The notes under the pieces were generated by a model. It made no database searches. It was not told where the DNA came from and was given only the letters and a program-made list of their open reading frames with translations. A DNA stretch of 64,000 nucleotides from Natribaculum luteum (GTDB lineage: Archaea; Halobacteriota; Halobacteria; Halobacteriales; Natrialbaceae): NCBI RefSeq assembly GCF_023008545.1, contig NZ_CP095397.1:3337199-3401198 (forward strand). The letters are read 5' to 3'. Below are positions 1-9,263 of this stretch, piece by piece. The first letter of the stretch is position 1, and every line of letters begins with the position of its first letter. Both the position numbers and the translations under genes were made by a program.

Positions 1-71
1 TCATCTGTCACCCATCGTCCTTGCTCTGCGTTGCAGGCTTTTTTCTCTGTCGGCGTTTCACCGGCAACACA

Positions 72-406
72 TCAGAACAAGATGATATTACCGTAGAGAA
101 CCGCCGAGACGGTCGACTGCAGCAGACTCTCGACGAAATCGTTCCGGCTACGGCCGCGCCTGTACGTACCGCGGCCGTACGAACGGATATCCGCATCCTC
201 GAGTCGGGACTCGAACACAGAGAGCATCGCCATTTCGAACTCCTCGCGCTGTTCGATCGACGCTTGTCCGGAGCGCTGCCCGCCTTCCCGACGACGCACA
301 GACCGACGACGTCGACGTCAGTGAATCGATCGGCGACGGCGCCACCCGTCCGGACCGCGTCCTCACAGTTTGCAACCAGAACGAGGATCCTGTCGTAGCG
401 GAAGTC
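72..406 (-). pseudogene. Decayed UspA-like gene
   Basis: On the minus strand one frame reads an N-terminal UspA-like stretch (YDRILVLVANCEDA, then AVADRFTDVDVVGLCVVGKA). Around 260-275 the similarity moves to another frame that reads EEFEMAMLSVFESRLEDADI and continues to a stop near 72. The beta-strand start (YDRILV), the VVGLCVVGKA strand and the later helix with ESRLEDADI resemble universal stress proteins. The first frame has a stop directly upstream and no start codon, so the gene lacks its beginning and carries at least one frameshift. Assignment to UspA is by pattern only; a sequencing error at the shift cannot be excluded. Confidence 0.45.
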
Positions 407-544
407 ACTCGTCCGACTTCACATCTCGGACATCGAAATCATCTCGAGTGAGATGCCGTCGGGTCAACACGAGCAGTAGCCGGAATTATAACGTCCTATT
501 TTCCCGATTCCGGATCGGATTCCAGACAGTCGCCCAAAAGGTCT

Positions 545-550
545 CTATAC
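545..550 (+). promoter_or_regulatory. TATA-like box for the amphi-Trp gene
   Basis: A CTATAC element lies about 25 nt before the ATG at 572, the spacing expected for a leaderless haloarchaeal transcript. This favours the ATG at 572 over the upstream in-frame ATG at 551, which would overlap the promoter. Confidence 0.4.
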
Positions 551-571
551 GTGAACGACGTAGGACGTCAC

Positions 572-862
572 ATGCCGGAAGAAGTCCTCTTCAGATTCGA
601 ACAGTCGATGGACCGCTCGGAAATCGCAGCGTACCTGCGGACCGTCGCCGACCGACTCGAGGCCGGTGACGACCTCTCCCTCGAGGCGGACGGCCAGGAC
701 GTCGCACTCTCTCCGCCGGGCCGACCGACGTTCGAGATCAAAGCCGAACGCGAAACCTCGAGCAGCGGCGGCCCCCCGGAGCTCAGCGTCGAGTTCGAAC
801 TCGAGTGGACGGAAGGCGACGAGAGTCAGGGTGGCGGAGGCGGCGGTCTGACGATCGAGTGA
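572..862 (+). CDS. amphi-Trp domain protein
   Basis: This 96-residue acidic protein begins MPEEVLFRFEQSMDRSEIA and has the short alpha/beta layout of the amphi-Trp family: a helix with AAYLRTVADRLEAG, a strand pair around GQDVALSPPG and a C-terminal strand ELSVEFELEW, then a glycine-rich tail. The family is small, widespread in haloarchaea and bacteria, and without a proven function. Start at 572 is chosen because a TATA-like box lies 25 nt upstream. It is convergent with the permease gene, with only 4 nt between stop codons. Confidence 0.75.
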   Translation: MPEEVLFRFEQSMDRSEIAAYLRTVADRLEAGDDLSLEADGQDVALSPPGRPTFEIKAERETSSSGGPPELSVEFELEWTEGDESQGGGGGGLTIE

Positions 863-866
863 ACGT

Positions 867-3110
867 TCACTCGCGCCAGCCGAACAGCCGTTCCCGGAGC
901 GTCCGGGCCCGCTTCTTCTCCGCGAGCAGAACCGAACACTCGACCTCTTCGACGACGTCCATGATCAGCGAGTCACGAAGCAGTCGCGTGAGCAGTCCGC
1001 GTTCGGTCGCACCGACGACCAGCATCGTGTGCTCGTCGGCGGCTCGTTCGATCGCCCGTTCGACGTCGCCGGACTCGACCAGCAACGTCGCGTCCTCGAG
1101 GTCGTTTTCCGCTCCCCACTCCTCGAGGAATCGCTCCGCGTCTGCCTGAGATTCGTCCTCGTCGCGGACGTACAGTAACGACACGTCGGCGTCGAACTCC
1201 GACTGGAGCAGCCCCGCGACGGTCGCCCCGAGTTCGGAGTCTGGACCGCCGGCAGTCGGGACGAGAATCCTCGAGGCATCGAATCCACGATCTTTGAGGA
1301 CGAGGACGTCACACGGCAGCTCCTGCGTGAGTTCGTCCATCCGGCTCTCGGCTCGGCCGTGAGAGTGTGGCCCCCAGCCCATCACGAGAAGGTCCGCGTC
1401 GTTCGTCCGTGCGGCGTCGAACACCTCCTCGAACGACCGATGCGAGAGGATCGTCCGCGTTTCGACGTCGACGCCGAGCGTTTCGGCGTCCTCGCGGGCG
1501 GACTCGAGCAGTTCGGCCGACTCCGCGTCGAGTTGCTCGACGTGCTCGGCCCCCTTCTCGAGGGGCGTCTGGTCTGGCACCTGAACGATGTGCGTCGCGA
1601 GGACGGACCCGCCTCGCTGTTTCGCGATGGCGCTGGCGAGCGTGATCAGCTCTTTCTCGTGGGCGGGATTTGCGAGTGGCACCATCACTCGGTACGCACC
1701 GCCGTCGGGCTTGACGCTCGTGGCGGCAGTCACTGCAGGTTCGGGCATCCGGTCGGCACGTCGCAGAATGTATTCCGAGAGGACGCCCTGTTTTTCCGTC
1801 TCTCCGCGGGCGTACAGCAGGTACCAGAGCGCCCCGACGACCACGAGTCCGACACCGATGGCGATGACAGCCGGTTCGAAGAACACGATGAGGGCAAACG
1901 AGAGAACCGCCCCCAGAACCGGCGTCGCCGGATAGAACGGGACGCGATAGGAGGGTGTGTACTCGTCGGGGTCAGCCTCGCGCATGACGATCAACGCGAC
2001 GTTCAACAGCCCGTAGATGACCAGGTGTAACACGCTGCCGGCTTTCGCGAGCGTCTGGATGTCACCGAACAGGAGAAAGAGCACGATGAACGCGCCCGTC
2101 AGCGCGATCGAGCGGTACGGCGTCCCGAAGCGTGGGTGGATCTCGTTGAGTTCCGGGCTGACGATCTTGTCACGTCCCATCGCGAAGTTGATCCGCGAGG
2201 ACGCCAGGATCGAAGCGTTCGCGCTCGAGGCCGTCGCAAGGAGGCCACCGAGCAAGAGGGCGCCGGCACCGATTGGTCCGATGAGTAGCCTGGCGACGTC
2301 GACGACCGCCGTGTCGTTGCCGGCGACGAGTTCGTTGGGGACCGCAGCGAGGACGGCGAGTAACACGAGTGCGTAGATCGCAGTGACGATCACGACGCTG
2401 CCGATGACCGCCCGTGGGAGGTTCTTGCCCGGTTCTTTGATCTCCTCGGCGACCGACGTAATCTGGACGAATCCGAGATAGGAGACGAAGATCAGGCCAG
2501 TCACCGGTAACAGCGGCGAGTACCCCTTGTCGGGGGGGACGATGGGTCGCAGCGTCGAGATGTCGGCGTTCAGGATGCCGAACGCGGTGAACACCGCAAG
2601 GATGCCGACGAGGACGATCACGATGATGTTCTGGAGACGGCCCGTCTCCTTGGCACCGACGTAGTTGACGGTGATAAACAGGATCGCCGCGACGAGGCCG
2701 ATTAGCTGCGCCGCAGACAGCGAGACCACGTAGAGATCGAGCGGGCCGAACGTGGTGTTGGCCATGCGAGAGATGTACTCGCCGAAGCCGAACACGTAGA
2801 ACGCCGAAGCGAAGGCCAGCCCGATCCAGTTTCCCAGGCCCGCGATCGAACCAAAAAGCGGCCCGAGCGCTCGATTGACGTAAAAGTACGCACCACCCGA
2901 CTTGGGCATCGCCGTCCCGAGTTCGCTCGCCGAAAGCGCCGTCAGGAGGGCGATTCCGCCCCCGAGGACGAACGCGACCGCCGTCAGCGGGCCCGCCTCG
3001 GCGACGGCCTCGCCCGGCAGGACGAAGATACCGGCACCGATCATCGTTCCGATGCCGATCGTCAGCGCAGCCAGCGGCCCGAGGTCTTTCGCCAGTTCTT
3101 CGTCGCTCAT
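867..3110 (-). CDS. APC-family amino acid permease fused to two UspA domains
   Basis: The protein of 747 residues starts MSDEELAKDLGPLAALTIGI. Residues about 10-450 form a 12-helix APC-type transporter, with the helix-1 signature GIGTMIGAGIFVLPG that lines the substrate site in this superfamily. After a short linker two UspA-like domains follow (about 465-600 and 610-745); the second carries a VVGATERG nucleotide-loop-like segment, the first VMGWGPHSHG. Such transporter-Usp fusions are known in haloarchaea and are presumed to regulate transport through nucleotide binding. The substrate is unknown, probably an amino acid or polyamine. The ATG at 3110 is preferred because upstream codons encode a basic, non-family extension. 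Confidence 0.88.
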   Translation of the reverse strand: MSDEELAKDLGPLAALTIGIGTMIGAGIFVLPGEAVAEAGPLTAVAFVLGGGIALLTALSASELGTAMPKSGGAYFYVNRALGPLFGSIAGLGNWIGLAFASAFYVFGFGEYISRMANTTFGPLDLYVVSLSAAQLIGLVAAILFITVNYVGAKETGRLQNIIVIVLVGILAVFTAFGILNADISTLRPIVPPDKGYSPLLPVTGLIFVSYLGFVQITSVAEEIKEPGKNLPRAVIGSVVIVTAIYALVLLAVLAAVPNELVAGNDTAVVDVARLLIGPIGAGALLLGGLLATASSANASILASSRINFAMGRDKIVSPELNEIHPRFGTPYRSIALTGAFIVLFLLFGDIQTLAKAGSVLHLVIYGLLNVALIVMREADPDEYTPSYRVPFYPATPVLGAVLSFALIVFFEPAVIAIGVGLVVVGALWYLLYARGETEKQGVLSEYILRRADRMPEPAVTAATSVKPDGGAYRVMVPLANPAHEKELITLASAIAKQRGGSVLATHIVQVPDQTPLEKGAEHVEQLDAESAELLESAREDAETLGVDVETRTILSHRSFEEVFDAARTNDADLLVMGWGPHSHGRAESRMDELTQELPCDVLVLKDRGFDASRILVPTAGGPDSELGATVAGLLQSEFDADVSLLYVRDEDESQADAERFLEEWGAENDLEDATLLVESGDVERAIERAADEHTMLVVGATERGLLTRLLRDSLIMDVVEEVECSVLLAEKKRARTLRERLFGWRE

Positions 3111-3362
3111 CGTCGGCCACCTACCAGTTCCCTTCGTTCGACCCCCCCACGTCCGGCGACCGTCCTGCCGGCGTTCATCCGCCACCACCCGATCGACGTC
3201 GCGTTACCTCGGGCGGGGACGACGGATTCACAGCACAGACACGCAAGTAGTCGGATCGTTTCAGCAGTTGCATATCTCGGCGTTACTGCCCGAGGTTATT
3301 ATATCACCACGATACACTCTCGAGTGAGTGATACGCTGACAGGCGCACGGATCGCGACCGAA

Positions 3363-3773
3363 TCACACGGCGACGACCCACGCCCGAAACTCCTCCGGGA
3401 GTCCGTAGACCTCTCGAAACGCCGCGTCCAGAAACTGGGCGATGCGGTTCGGATCGGCCTTCGCGCTCACGCGCACGTTGACACCGTCAGCGTCCTCGGG
3501 ACGGGTGATGTCGTCGATCTTGAACGCGGGAAACTCCGAGAGCAGCGCCTTCAGCGCCTCGAGTTCCTCGTCCGTACAGTCGAGGTTGACGATGCCATCG
3601 GCAAACTGCATCCAGGGGACGCCGAGGTCGGGATCGGGGGCGTCGTCGTCCTCGAGTCCCGTCTCGTCGACTTCGATCGTCAGGAAGGGGCTCGCGCGTT
3701 TGCGGTGGGCCGTGATGGCGTCGACGAACAGCTTTCGTCGGTCGGCGGGATCGGCAGCGTCGAAGCGAGTCAT
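3363..3773 (-). CDS. Conserved haloarchaeal protein (DUF5783-like)
   Basis: This 136-residue acidic protein starts [20 protein letters not shown] and ends [12 protein letters not shown]. It has alternating helices and strands, no membrane segment and no recognisable catalytic motif. I believe it belongs to the haloarchaea-restricted DUF5783 family but cannot confirm this here. It is divergent from adk, with 58 nt between the two start codons; both promoters must lie in that gap. Start at 3773 leaves a normal-sized family member; upstream in-frame codons run through the adk gene region and are not credible. Confidence 0.7.
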   Translation of the reverse strand: MTRFDAADPADRRKLFVDAITAHRKRASPFLTIEVDETGLEDDDAPDPDLGVPWMQFADGIVNLDCTDEELEALKALLSEFPAFKIDDITRPEDADGVNVRVSAKADPNRIAQFLDAAFREVYGLPEEFRAWVVAV

Positions 3774-3831
3774 GGTGGTGGATTGTGCGCGATTCTTTAA
3801 GCATTTATGTACTGCTACTGAACGGGCACCT

Positions 3832-4467
3832 ATGGCACAGCCACGAATCCTGATCCTGGGTGCACCGGGTGCTGGCAAGGGGACACAGAGCGCGAACATC
3901 GTCGAGGAGTTCGACGTCGAGCACGTCACGACCGGCGACGCGCTCCGGGCGAACAAGGACATGGACATCTCCGACATGGACACGGAGTACGATACCCCAC
4001 GCGAGTACATGGATCAGGGCGAACTCGTTCCCGACGAGGTCGTCAACGCCATCGTCGACGAGGCGCTCACCCAGGCCGACGGCTTCGTCCTCGACGGCTA
4101 CCCGCGTAACCTGGAACAGGCCGAAGAACTCGAGGAGATGACCGACCTCGACGTCGTCCTCATGCTCGACGTCAGTGAAGAAGAACTCGTCCACCGGCTG
4201 ACGGGCCGCCGACTCGACCCCGAAACCGGCGAGATCTACCACGTCGAGTACAACCCGCCGGAAGACGAGGAAGTCGAAGAACGCCTCGTCCAGCGCGACG
4301 ACGACGACGAGGAGACCGTCCGCGAACGACTGCGCGTCTACCACGAGAACACCGAACCCGTCGTCGAGTACTACGAAGAAGAGGGCACCCTCGAGCGCGT
4401 CGACGGCGAGCAGACACCGGACGATGTCTGGGAGGACGTGAAAGCGACGATCGAAGACGCGGCGTAA
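3832..4467 (+). CDS. adk: Adenylate kinase
   Basis: Adenylate kinase converts ATP + AMP to 2 ADP. The 211-residue protein has the P-loop [10 protein letters not shown] near residues 9-18, the AMP-binding segment [21 protein letters not shown] with the conserved Asp-Gly-Tyr-Pro-Arg, and the LID start [16 protein letters not shown]. The LID lacks the four-cysteine zinc site, so it is the non-zinc type. The TTTAAG element at 3796-3801 sits about 33 nt before the ATG. It heads the block adk - EMC3-like - cmk - cbf5 that recurs in haloarchaea. Its stop codon abuts the stop of the convergent pilin-like gene with no spacer. Confidence 0.95.
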   Translation: MAQPRILILGAPGAGKGTQSANIVEEFDVEHVTTGDALRANKDMDISDMDTEYDTPREYMDQGELVPDEVVNAIVDEALTQADGFVLDGYPRNLEQAEELEEMTDLDVVLMLDVSEEELVHRLTGRRLDPETGEIYHVEYNPPEDEEVEERLVQRDDDDEETVRERLRVYHENTEPVVEYYEEEGTLERVDGEQTPDDVWEDVKATIEDAA

Positions 4468-5916
4468 TCAGCTGTTTTTCACGTCGACTTCGTGTTTGGC
4501 GACGTTGAGGTAGGTCAACTGAGGCGGGAGTGCGTACCCCTCTGGATAGAGATCAACTTCGCTGTCCCGAAGATTCTCGTCGTATTCGAAGTCCATAGCA
4601 CTCGCGTGGGCCTGTACCGACGAGGCGATGATCGAGCCGTAGAAATCCGGATTCGAGTGGAGGCAGACCTGATAGCTGCAACTATTCCGCTTCTCCCAGT
4701 TGTCTTTATCACTTGCGGCGTAGAGCAGCCCCTCATACCGGGACTTGCCACCGGGACCGAAATCGACCTGCATCTCTGAGGTCCCGTAGAGTTGTATCAC
4801 TTTTCCGCTGACGTCCTTCCCGCACGGCTTGACACAGACGTCGCCAGTGTTACTAGCGTCGTAATCCCCCGTCGCGTAGATTTTGAGCGTGTTGTTATCT
4901 TCGTAATCCGAAATTGTTATCGTCGAGCCATCTGCTATTATATCCCCATCGACGATGAGCGTCGCATTTCCTTCCGAGAGGTTGAACTCGAGATGTCCCC
5001 CATCGATCTTGTCGGCGATGTGGGTACCATTTGAGAGGCTTTCGTACCCATCGACTGTTCCGAGGTCTCTGTCGACGTCGAGATCACCGCTTTCTGTACT
5101 ATTGACAATGTCGTAAATCACTGGGTCGAGAGGCTGGAACGAGCCCTGTTCTGCTTCGTCGATATTATCGTGCTTGTCGTTAAGATCGTCCGAATACGTC
5201 ACGCCAGAACCAAACGTCTCTTCGAGTTTTCGGTAACCGAGTTCAGCCGTCACCGTCTGGTTCTCGTGATCGACGTCCCGAATAACCGGCTCGCCCGCCT
5301 GTCGTTCGAAGTACGCCTCCCAGCCACGGTAGTACTTGCTCGTGACCGTAATACGGACCGAATCGTTTTCGACGATGCTGGCGTTCCTGACGGGATCGGT
5401 GAACTCGTGACTGATCGTGACGTCACCGGCGTTGAGTTCGGTTTCACCGCTCACCGTGACGACCGGAAACGAGAGACTCTCCGCGTCTGCGTCGTAGTGT
5501 ATCGGCGGTGCCGACACGATTCGAGTCTGGTTACCGGTTTCGCGGAAGACGGCACCGGCCTGGTAGGCGAGTCTGGTTCCGTCGTCGGCTTCGTACTCGA
5601 TGGATCCGATCGAGAGAGTCTCGTTCACGTCACCGCCTTCGATGCGGATATTTCCCGTATCTTTCTTGACGATCGCCCCCCTCTGGTCCACCGAGAGATC
5701 GATCGACTGTGACGCGTCGCTACTCGTCGACGTCGTCGCCATCCGCTGGCTCAACTCGACGAACGCCTGCTCGACGCGTTCGTTTTCGGTCTGCTGCTGG
5801 ACGCCGGACGTCGCCTGTCCCGCATAGACCATCAACCCGACGGAGCCGATGGCCACGATCCCGACGAGTAAGACGACTCCGAGAACGGCAGTCTGCCCTC
5901 GAGATGACTGGTCCAT
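4468..5916 (-). CDS. Pilin-like N-terminus surface protein (DUF7289-type)
   Basis: The 482-residue protein starts MDQSSRGQTAVLGVVLLVGI: a short polar head, then one hydrophobic helix, as in archaeal type IV pilin-like and DUF7289 proteins. The rest is a beta-rich, Asn/Thr/Asp-rich extracellular domain, with a small Cys-containing region (VCVKPCGKD near residue 370, then a further pair in CSYQVCLH). This suggests a membrane-anchored cell-surface protein. An in-frame TTG lies 6 nt upstream, but the ATG at 5916 fits better. A TATA-like ATATAAAC (plus-strand reading) at about 5975-5982 is a plausible promoter. It is inserted between adk and the rest of the cmk/cbf5 block, breaking the usual contiguity. 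Confidence 0.7.
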   Translation of the reverse strand: MDQSSRGQTAVLGVVLLVGIVAIGSVGLMVYAGQATSGVQQQTENERVEQAFVELSQRMATTSTSSDASQSIDLSVDQRGAIVKKDTGNIRIEGGDVNETLSIGSIEYEADDGTRLAYQAGAVFRETGNQTRIVSAPPIHYDADAESLSFPVVTVSGETELNAGDVTISHEFTDPVRNASIVENDSVRITVTSKYYRGWEAYFERQAGEPVIRDVDHENQTVTAELGYRKLEETFGSGVTYSDDLNDKHDNIDEAEQGSFQPLDPVIYDIVNSTESGDLDVDRDLGTVDGYESLSNGTHIADKIDGGHLEFNLSEGNATLIVDGDIIADGSTITISDYEDNNTLKIYATGDYDASNTGDVCVKPCGKDVSGKVIQLYGTSEMQVDFGPGGKSRYEGLLYAASDKDNWEKRNSCSYQVCLHSNPDFYGSIIASSVQAHASAMDFEYDENLRDSEVDLYPEGYALPPQLTYLNVAKHEVDVKNS

Positions 5917-6568
5917 TACCAATCACCACCGCCACTCCTCGCGCTCATATTTCTAGATTCGTGAATAACAGTGCATATAAACAATTCGGTCATCCAGACC
6001 GTTCAGGACCGTTCATGTGGGCCACGAAACGCCAAAATCCGAAGTGTAATCTATCATACTATATCCCTGTGACTGGCGTATCGATGACCTAAGAGCGAAC
6101 GAGGGCGAGTTCGATTTTCGACCGCCGCTTCGATGTCGTCGATCGACGAAAAACCAGCGAACGTGTTCTTCTAACGACTGCTGTGAATCCACCGATACAC
6201 CCGCGATCCACCCTGGGGATACATCGGGAATAGTCACGACATTCCGAGAAGGACGATCCCCAGTATCGGGGAGGCCCCACGATCTTCCGGCTGGCGACCT
6301 CGAGAGTTCCCGGATTTTTGGGCCATGTACTGTTGGTCATTTTGTAATTCGTATCATAAAAATATATCGTAGTATAGAACATGCAATCTAACTAATTCAA
6401 TATAGTTATATTATCCGCTGCCACCAGGAAGAAAGCGTGACGGCAGGGAAAACGTTCGTTTGATTTATCAGTGTTCACGGAAGACGTCGAATCCGATTCG
6501 GCTGGGTGGGGACGGCACGCCCACCGAAGATAAACACTTGTATACCGGACGTGACCTAGCACGACTAG
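5917..6568. other. Intergenic region without a convincing gene
   Basis: About 650 bases separate the divergent pilin-like and EMC3-like genes. The section 6340-6420 is strikingly AT-rich (TATATC, ATAGTTATATTATCC) for this genome. Short open frames exist on the minus strand (6013-6237 and 6089-6382), but they lack the acidic composition and third-position bias of real genes here. The region could be a remnant of inserted DNA; I see no terminal repeats. Confidence 0.5.
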
Positions 6569-7516
6569 ATGACGCGCACAGCGGAGAAGATCGACGCCCT
6601 CGTCCGCGAGGATTCCTCGATGGCGGACGCCCTGGAAGCCGTTCGCGAGGAGGCCGACGAAAACGGCGGTGAGATCCAGTGGGCGGACGTCAGCGACGAG
6701 CTCTCGAGTGGACAGTGGGGTCGGCTGATCGAGAAGGGTGTGCTGGTCGACGGCGAGGACGGCTTCGTCATCGCCGATCGCGAGGCGTTCGACGAGGCGC
6801 TCGACGGCGACGGCACGAGTGCGTCGGCCGACGTCGACATCGACGAGGAGGCCGCACAGTGGACCCAGTGGGACAAGATGGCGGGTGCCGGTGCCGTCCT
6901 GTTGATGGTCGGCTACTGGTCGGATTCGGTCCGTAATACGGTCGGGAGTACGCTCGACCTCGTGCTCGGCCCGCTCGATGCAGCGTTGCCGTTTTACGCG
7001 GTGATCCTCTCGGCTGCACTGCTCACTGGTCTTTACTCGACGTTGCTGCAGGCGAACCTGATGAACAGCGATCGCATCGCCAAGTACCAGGAACGGATGC
7101 AGGCGATGCAGGAGAAACGCAAGGACGTCCAGGAACGCAAGAAAGAGGCCGAAGAACGCGGTGCGAGCGAGGCCGAACTCGAGCGGCTGGAAAACGAGAT
7201 GCAACGCGTCCAGGAAGAGCAGATGGAGGCGATGGCCGACAACCTCGGCATGTTCAAAGAGCAGTTCCGGCCGATGGTCTGGATCATGCTGCTTACCATT
7301 CCGATCTTCCTGTGGATGTACTGGAAGATCCGCGACGGCCACATCGACGGGAGCGAGATGGAGGTCGTCCTTCCGATGGTCGGCGCCAAACAGTGGACCA
7401 GCGGTGTGCTCGGTCCGATGCAGGCCTGGATCGTCTGGTACTTCCTCTGCTCGATGGGCTTCACCCAGTTGCTTCGCAAGTCACTGAACATCGACATGAC
7501 GCCGTCGACGAGCTGA
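6569..7516 (+). CDS. EMC3/TMCO1-family (DUF106) membrane insertase homologue
   Basis: The 315-residue protein has an acidic cytoplasmic N-terminal domain (about 1-105) and then the DUF106 core: a first hydrophobic helix near 115, a second near 140-160, a long charged coiled coil (about 170-235, rich in Glu/Gln/Lys/Arg, with MQEKRKDVQERKKEAEER), then two further helices (VWIMLLTIPIFLWMYW and AWIVWYFLCSMGF). This is the layout of archaeal Oxa1-superfamily proteins related to EMC3, TMCO1 and Get1, which help insert membrane proteins. It is 51 nt upstream of cmk, as in other haloarchaea. Confidence 0.88.
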   Translation: MTRTAEKIDALVREDSSMADALEAVREEADENGGEIQWADVSDELSSGQWGRLIEKGVLVDGEDGFVIADREAFDEALDGDGTSASADVDIDEEAAQWTQWDKMAGAGAVLLMVGYWSDSVRNTVGSTLDLVLGPLDAALPFYAVILSAALLTGLYSTLLQANLMNSDRIAKYQERMQAMQEKRKDVQERKKEAEERGASEAELERLENEMQRVQEEQMEAMADNLGMFKEQFRPMVWIMLLTIPIFLWMYWKIRDGHIDGSEMEVVLPMVGAKQWTSGVLGPMQAWIVWYFLCSMGFTQLLRKSLNIDMTPSTS

Positions 7517-7567
7517 CGACCTCGAGCGATTCAAAACCCATTTTACCGGCCACGTCGGAGGTCGGAT

Positions 7568-8146
7568 ATGTTACTCACCGTTTCGGGCCCGCCAGGGAGC
7601 GGGAAGAGCACGACTGCGGAGTTGCTCGCCGAGGCGTTCGATCTCGAGCACGTAAGCGGCGGCGACATCTTCCGCCAGCTCGCCGACGAGCGCGGCTACA
7701 CCCCACTCGAGTTCAACAAACTGGCAGAGGAAAACGAGGATATCGACCGGGACCTGGACCGCCGATTGCGCGAGATCGCGATCGAACGAGACGATCTGGT
7801 TCTCGAATCGCGACTTGCGGGCTGGCTGGCCGGCGAACATGCCGACTTCCGGTTCTGGCTCGACGCACCGGCGGCCGTCCGCGGCGAGCGCATCGCCGAA
7901 CGGGAGGGGAAAGATCCCGACCGTGCGACGGAGGAGACGCGGGCTCGAGAGGCGAGCGAGGCGAAGCGCTACGAGGAGTACTACGGGATCGACATCCGGG
8001 ACCTGACGATCTATGATCTCTCGGTGAACACGGCTCGCTGGGAGCCCGACGCCGTCCTCGACATGCTCGTCACGGCCGTCGAGGAGTACGATCCGGCTGG
8101 CGACGAAGGAAAGACCCCAGTTACCGACGTCGAGTACGACTTCTGA
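7568..8146 (+). CDS. cmk: Cytidylate kinase
   Basis: This enzyme phosphorylates CMP/dCMP with ATP. The 192-residue protein opens [20 protein letters not shown] with the P-loop at residues 7-14, followed by [24 protein letters not shown] and the LID-like segment [10 protein letters not shown], all typical of the archaeal type 2 cytidylate kinase. The stop codon overlaps the start of cbf5 (TGATG), showing translational coupling. The gene order EMC3-like - cmk - cbf5 supports the call. Confidence 0.93.
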   Translation: MLLTVSGPPGSGKSTTAELLAEAFDLEHVSGGDIFRQLADERGYTPLEFNKLAEENEDIDRDLDRRLREIAIERDDLVLESRLAGWLAGEHADFRFWLDAPAAVRGERIAEREGKDPDRATEETRAREASEAKRYEEYYGIDIRDLTIYDLSVNTARWEPDAVLDMLVTAVEEYDPAGDEGKTPVTDVEYDF

Positions 8147-9051
8147 TGGTGCTGCGTGGTCCACCCGAGGAACGATCGCCCGAGGCTCTCCTCGAGTTCG
8201 GCGTCGTCAACCTCGACAAACCGCCGGGGCCGTCCTCACACCAGGTCAGCGGCTGGCTCCGCGACGCGGTCGCAGAGACGCTCGAGGCGGCGGACGCGGA
8301 CGTGACCGTCGAGAAGGCGGCCCACGCGGGGACGCTCGATCCGAAGGTGACCGGCTGTCTGCCGGTCATGCTCGGGACGGCGACCCGTCTCGCACCTGCC
8401 TTCCTCGAGGGCGAGAAGGAGTACGTGGCCGTCCTCGAGTGTCACGCGCCCGTCCCGGCCGACGTCGAGTCGGTCGTCGCGGAGTTCGAGGGGCCGATCT
8501 ACCAGAAACCGCCGCGAAAGAGCGCCGTCGCCCGGCGGCTTCGCGTCCGGGAGGTGTACGACCTCGAGGTGCTCGAGACCGACGACCGACGGGTGCTCTT
8601 GCGGATTCGCTGTGAGAGTGGCACCTACGTCCGAAAGCTCTGTCACGACCTCGGACTGGCGCTTGGCACGGGCGCGCACATGGGTGATCTGCGGCGGACG
8701 GCGACCGAGCCGTTCGACGACCGCACGCTGCACTCGGCTCACGACTTCCTCGACGCGCTCGCGTTCTGGCTCGAGGACGACGACCCCGACCCGCTCTACG
8801 AGGTGGTCGAACCCGGCGAGCGCATCCTCGAGGGCCTGCCGGGCGTGACGATCGCCGAGAGTGCTGCTGAACAGGTCGCCGAGGGCGCGCCGGTGTACGC
8901 GCCGGGCGTCCTCGAGGTGGACGACGCCGATCGGGACGACCTCGTGGCCTGTTACACATCGAACGGCGCGGCGGTCTGTCTGGGTCGACTGGTCGGCGAT
9001 CCGGATGCCGAGGAGGGGACTGTCGTCGACCTCGAGCGCGTGCTGGTCTAG
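8146..9051 (+). CDS. cbf5: H/ACA RNP pseudouridine synthase Cbf5
   Basis: Cbf5 is the catalytic subunit of archaeal H/ACA guide RNPs, working with Nop10, Gar1 and L7Ae to make pseudouridine in rRNA. The 301-residue protein contains the TruB motif HAGTLDPKVTGCLP with the catalytic Asp, the YQKPPRKSAVARR loop, RCESGTYVRKLCHDLG, and a C-terminal PUA domain (about 225-300, SAAEQVAEGAPVYAPGV). Its length is normal for haloarchaea. It shares its first base with the last base of cmk. Confidence 0.94.
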   Translation: MVLRGPPEERSPEALLEFGVVNLDKPPGPSSHQVSGWLRDAVAETLEAADADVTVEKAAHAGTLDPKVTGCLPVMLGTATRLAPAFLEGEKEYVAVLECHAPVPADVESVVAEFEGPIYQKPPRKSAVARRLRVREVYDLEVLETDDRRVLLRIRCESGTYVRKLCHDLGLALGTGAHMGDLRRTATEPFDDRTLHSAHDFLDALAFWLEDDDPDPLYEVVEPGERILEGLPGVTIAESAAEQVAEGAPVYAPGVLEVDDADRDDLVACYTSNGAAVCLGRLVGDPDAEEGTVVDLERVLV

Positions 9052-9152
9052 TGCGTCGGCGTCGCCTTTTCGGTCAGTATTCGTCTTTGGTACGCACGCG
9101 GGTTGATATACGAACGACGGGGTACTTCGTCGCACGCGACCATGTGTGTGAT

Positions 9153-9263
9153 ATGGCAACAGTAGTCGACGATTTGGTCGATCGAAGAGCGACTCGAGCG
9201 GGTGTCGCGTTCGATCGCCTCGTTGCGACTCGTCCGGGCCGCCGGCTCGCGAGGGAGGCATGA
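9153..9263 (+). CDS. Possible small coupled ORF before the acyl-CoA synthetase
   Basis: A 36-codon frame begins at the ATG at 9153 (MATVVDDLVDRRATRAG) and its TGA overlaps the ATG of the acyl-CoA synthetase (ATGA at 9260-9263). A TATA-like GATATA at about 9104-9109 would start transcription near 9130. The Shine-Dalgarno-like GGGAGG for the synthetase lies inside this frame. It may be a leader that couples translation, or chance. No family is recognised. Confidence 0.3.
   Translation: MATVVDDLVDRRATRAGVAFDRLVATRPGRRLAREA

Noticed and set aside
6089-6382. A 97-residue minus-strand gene in the adk/EMC3 gap
   Set aside because: Composition is unlike neighbours, there is no family signal and it starts within a very AT-rich stretch.
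6340-6420. A replication origin in the AT-rich stretch
   Set aside because: No origin recognition box repeats and no orc1/cdc6 gene in the window.
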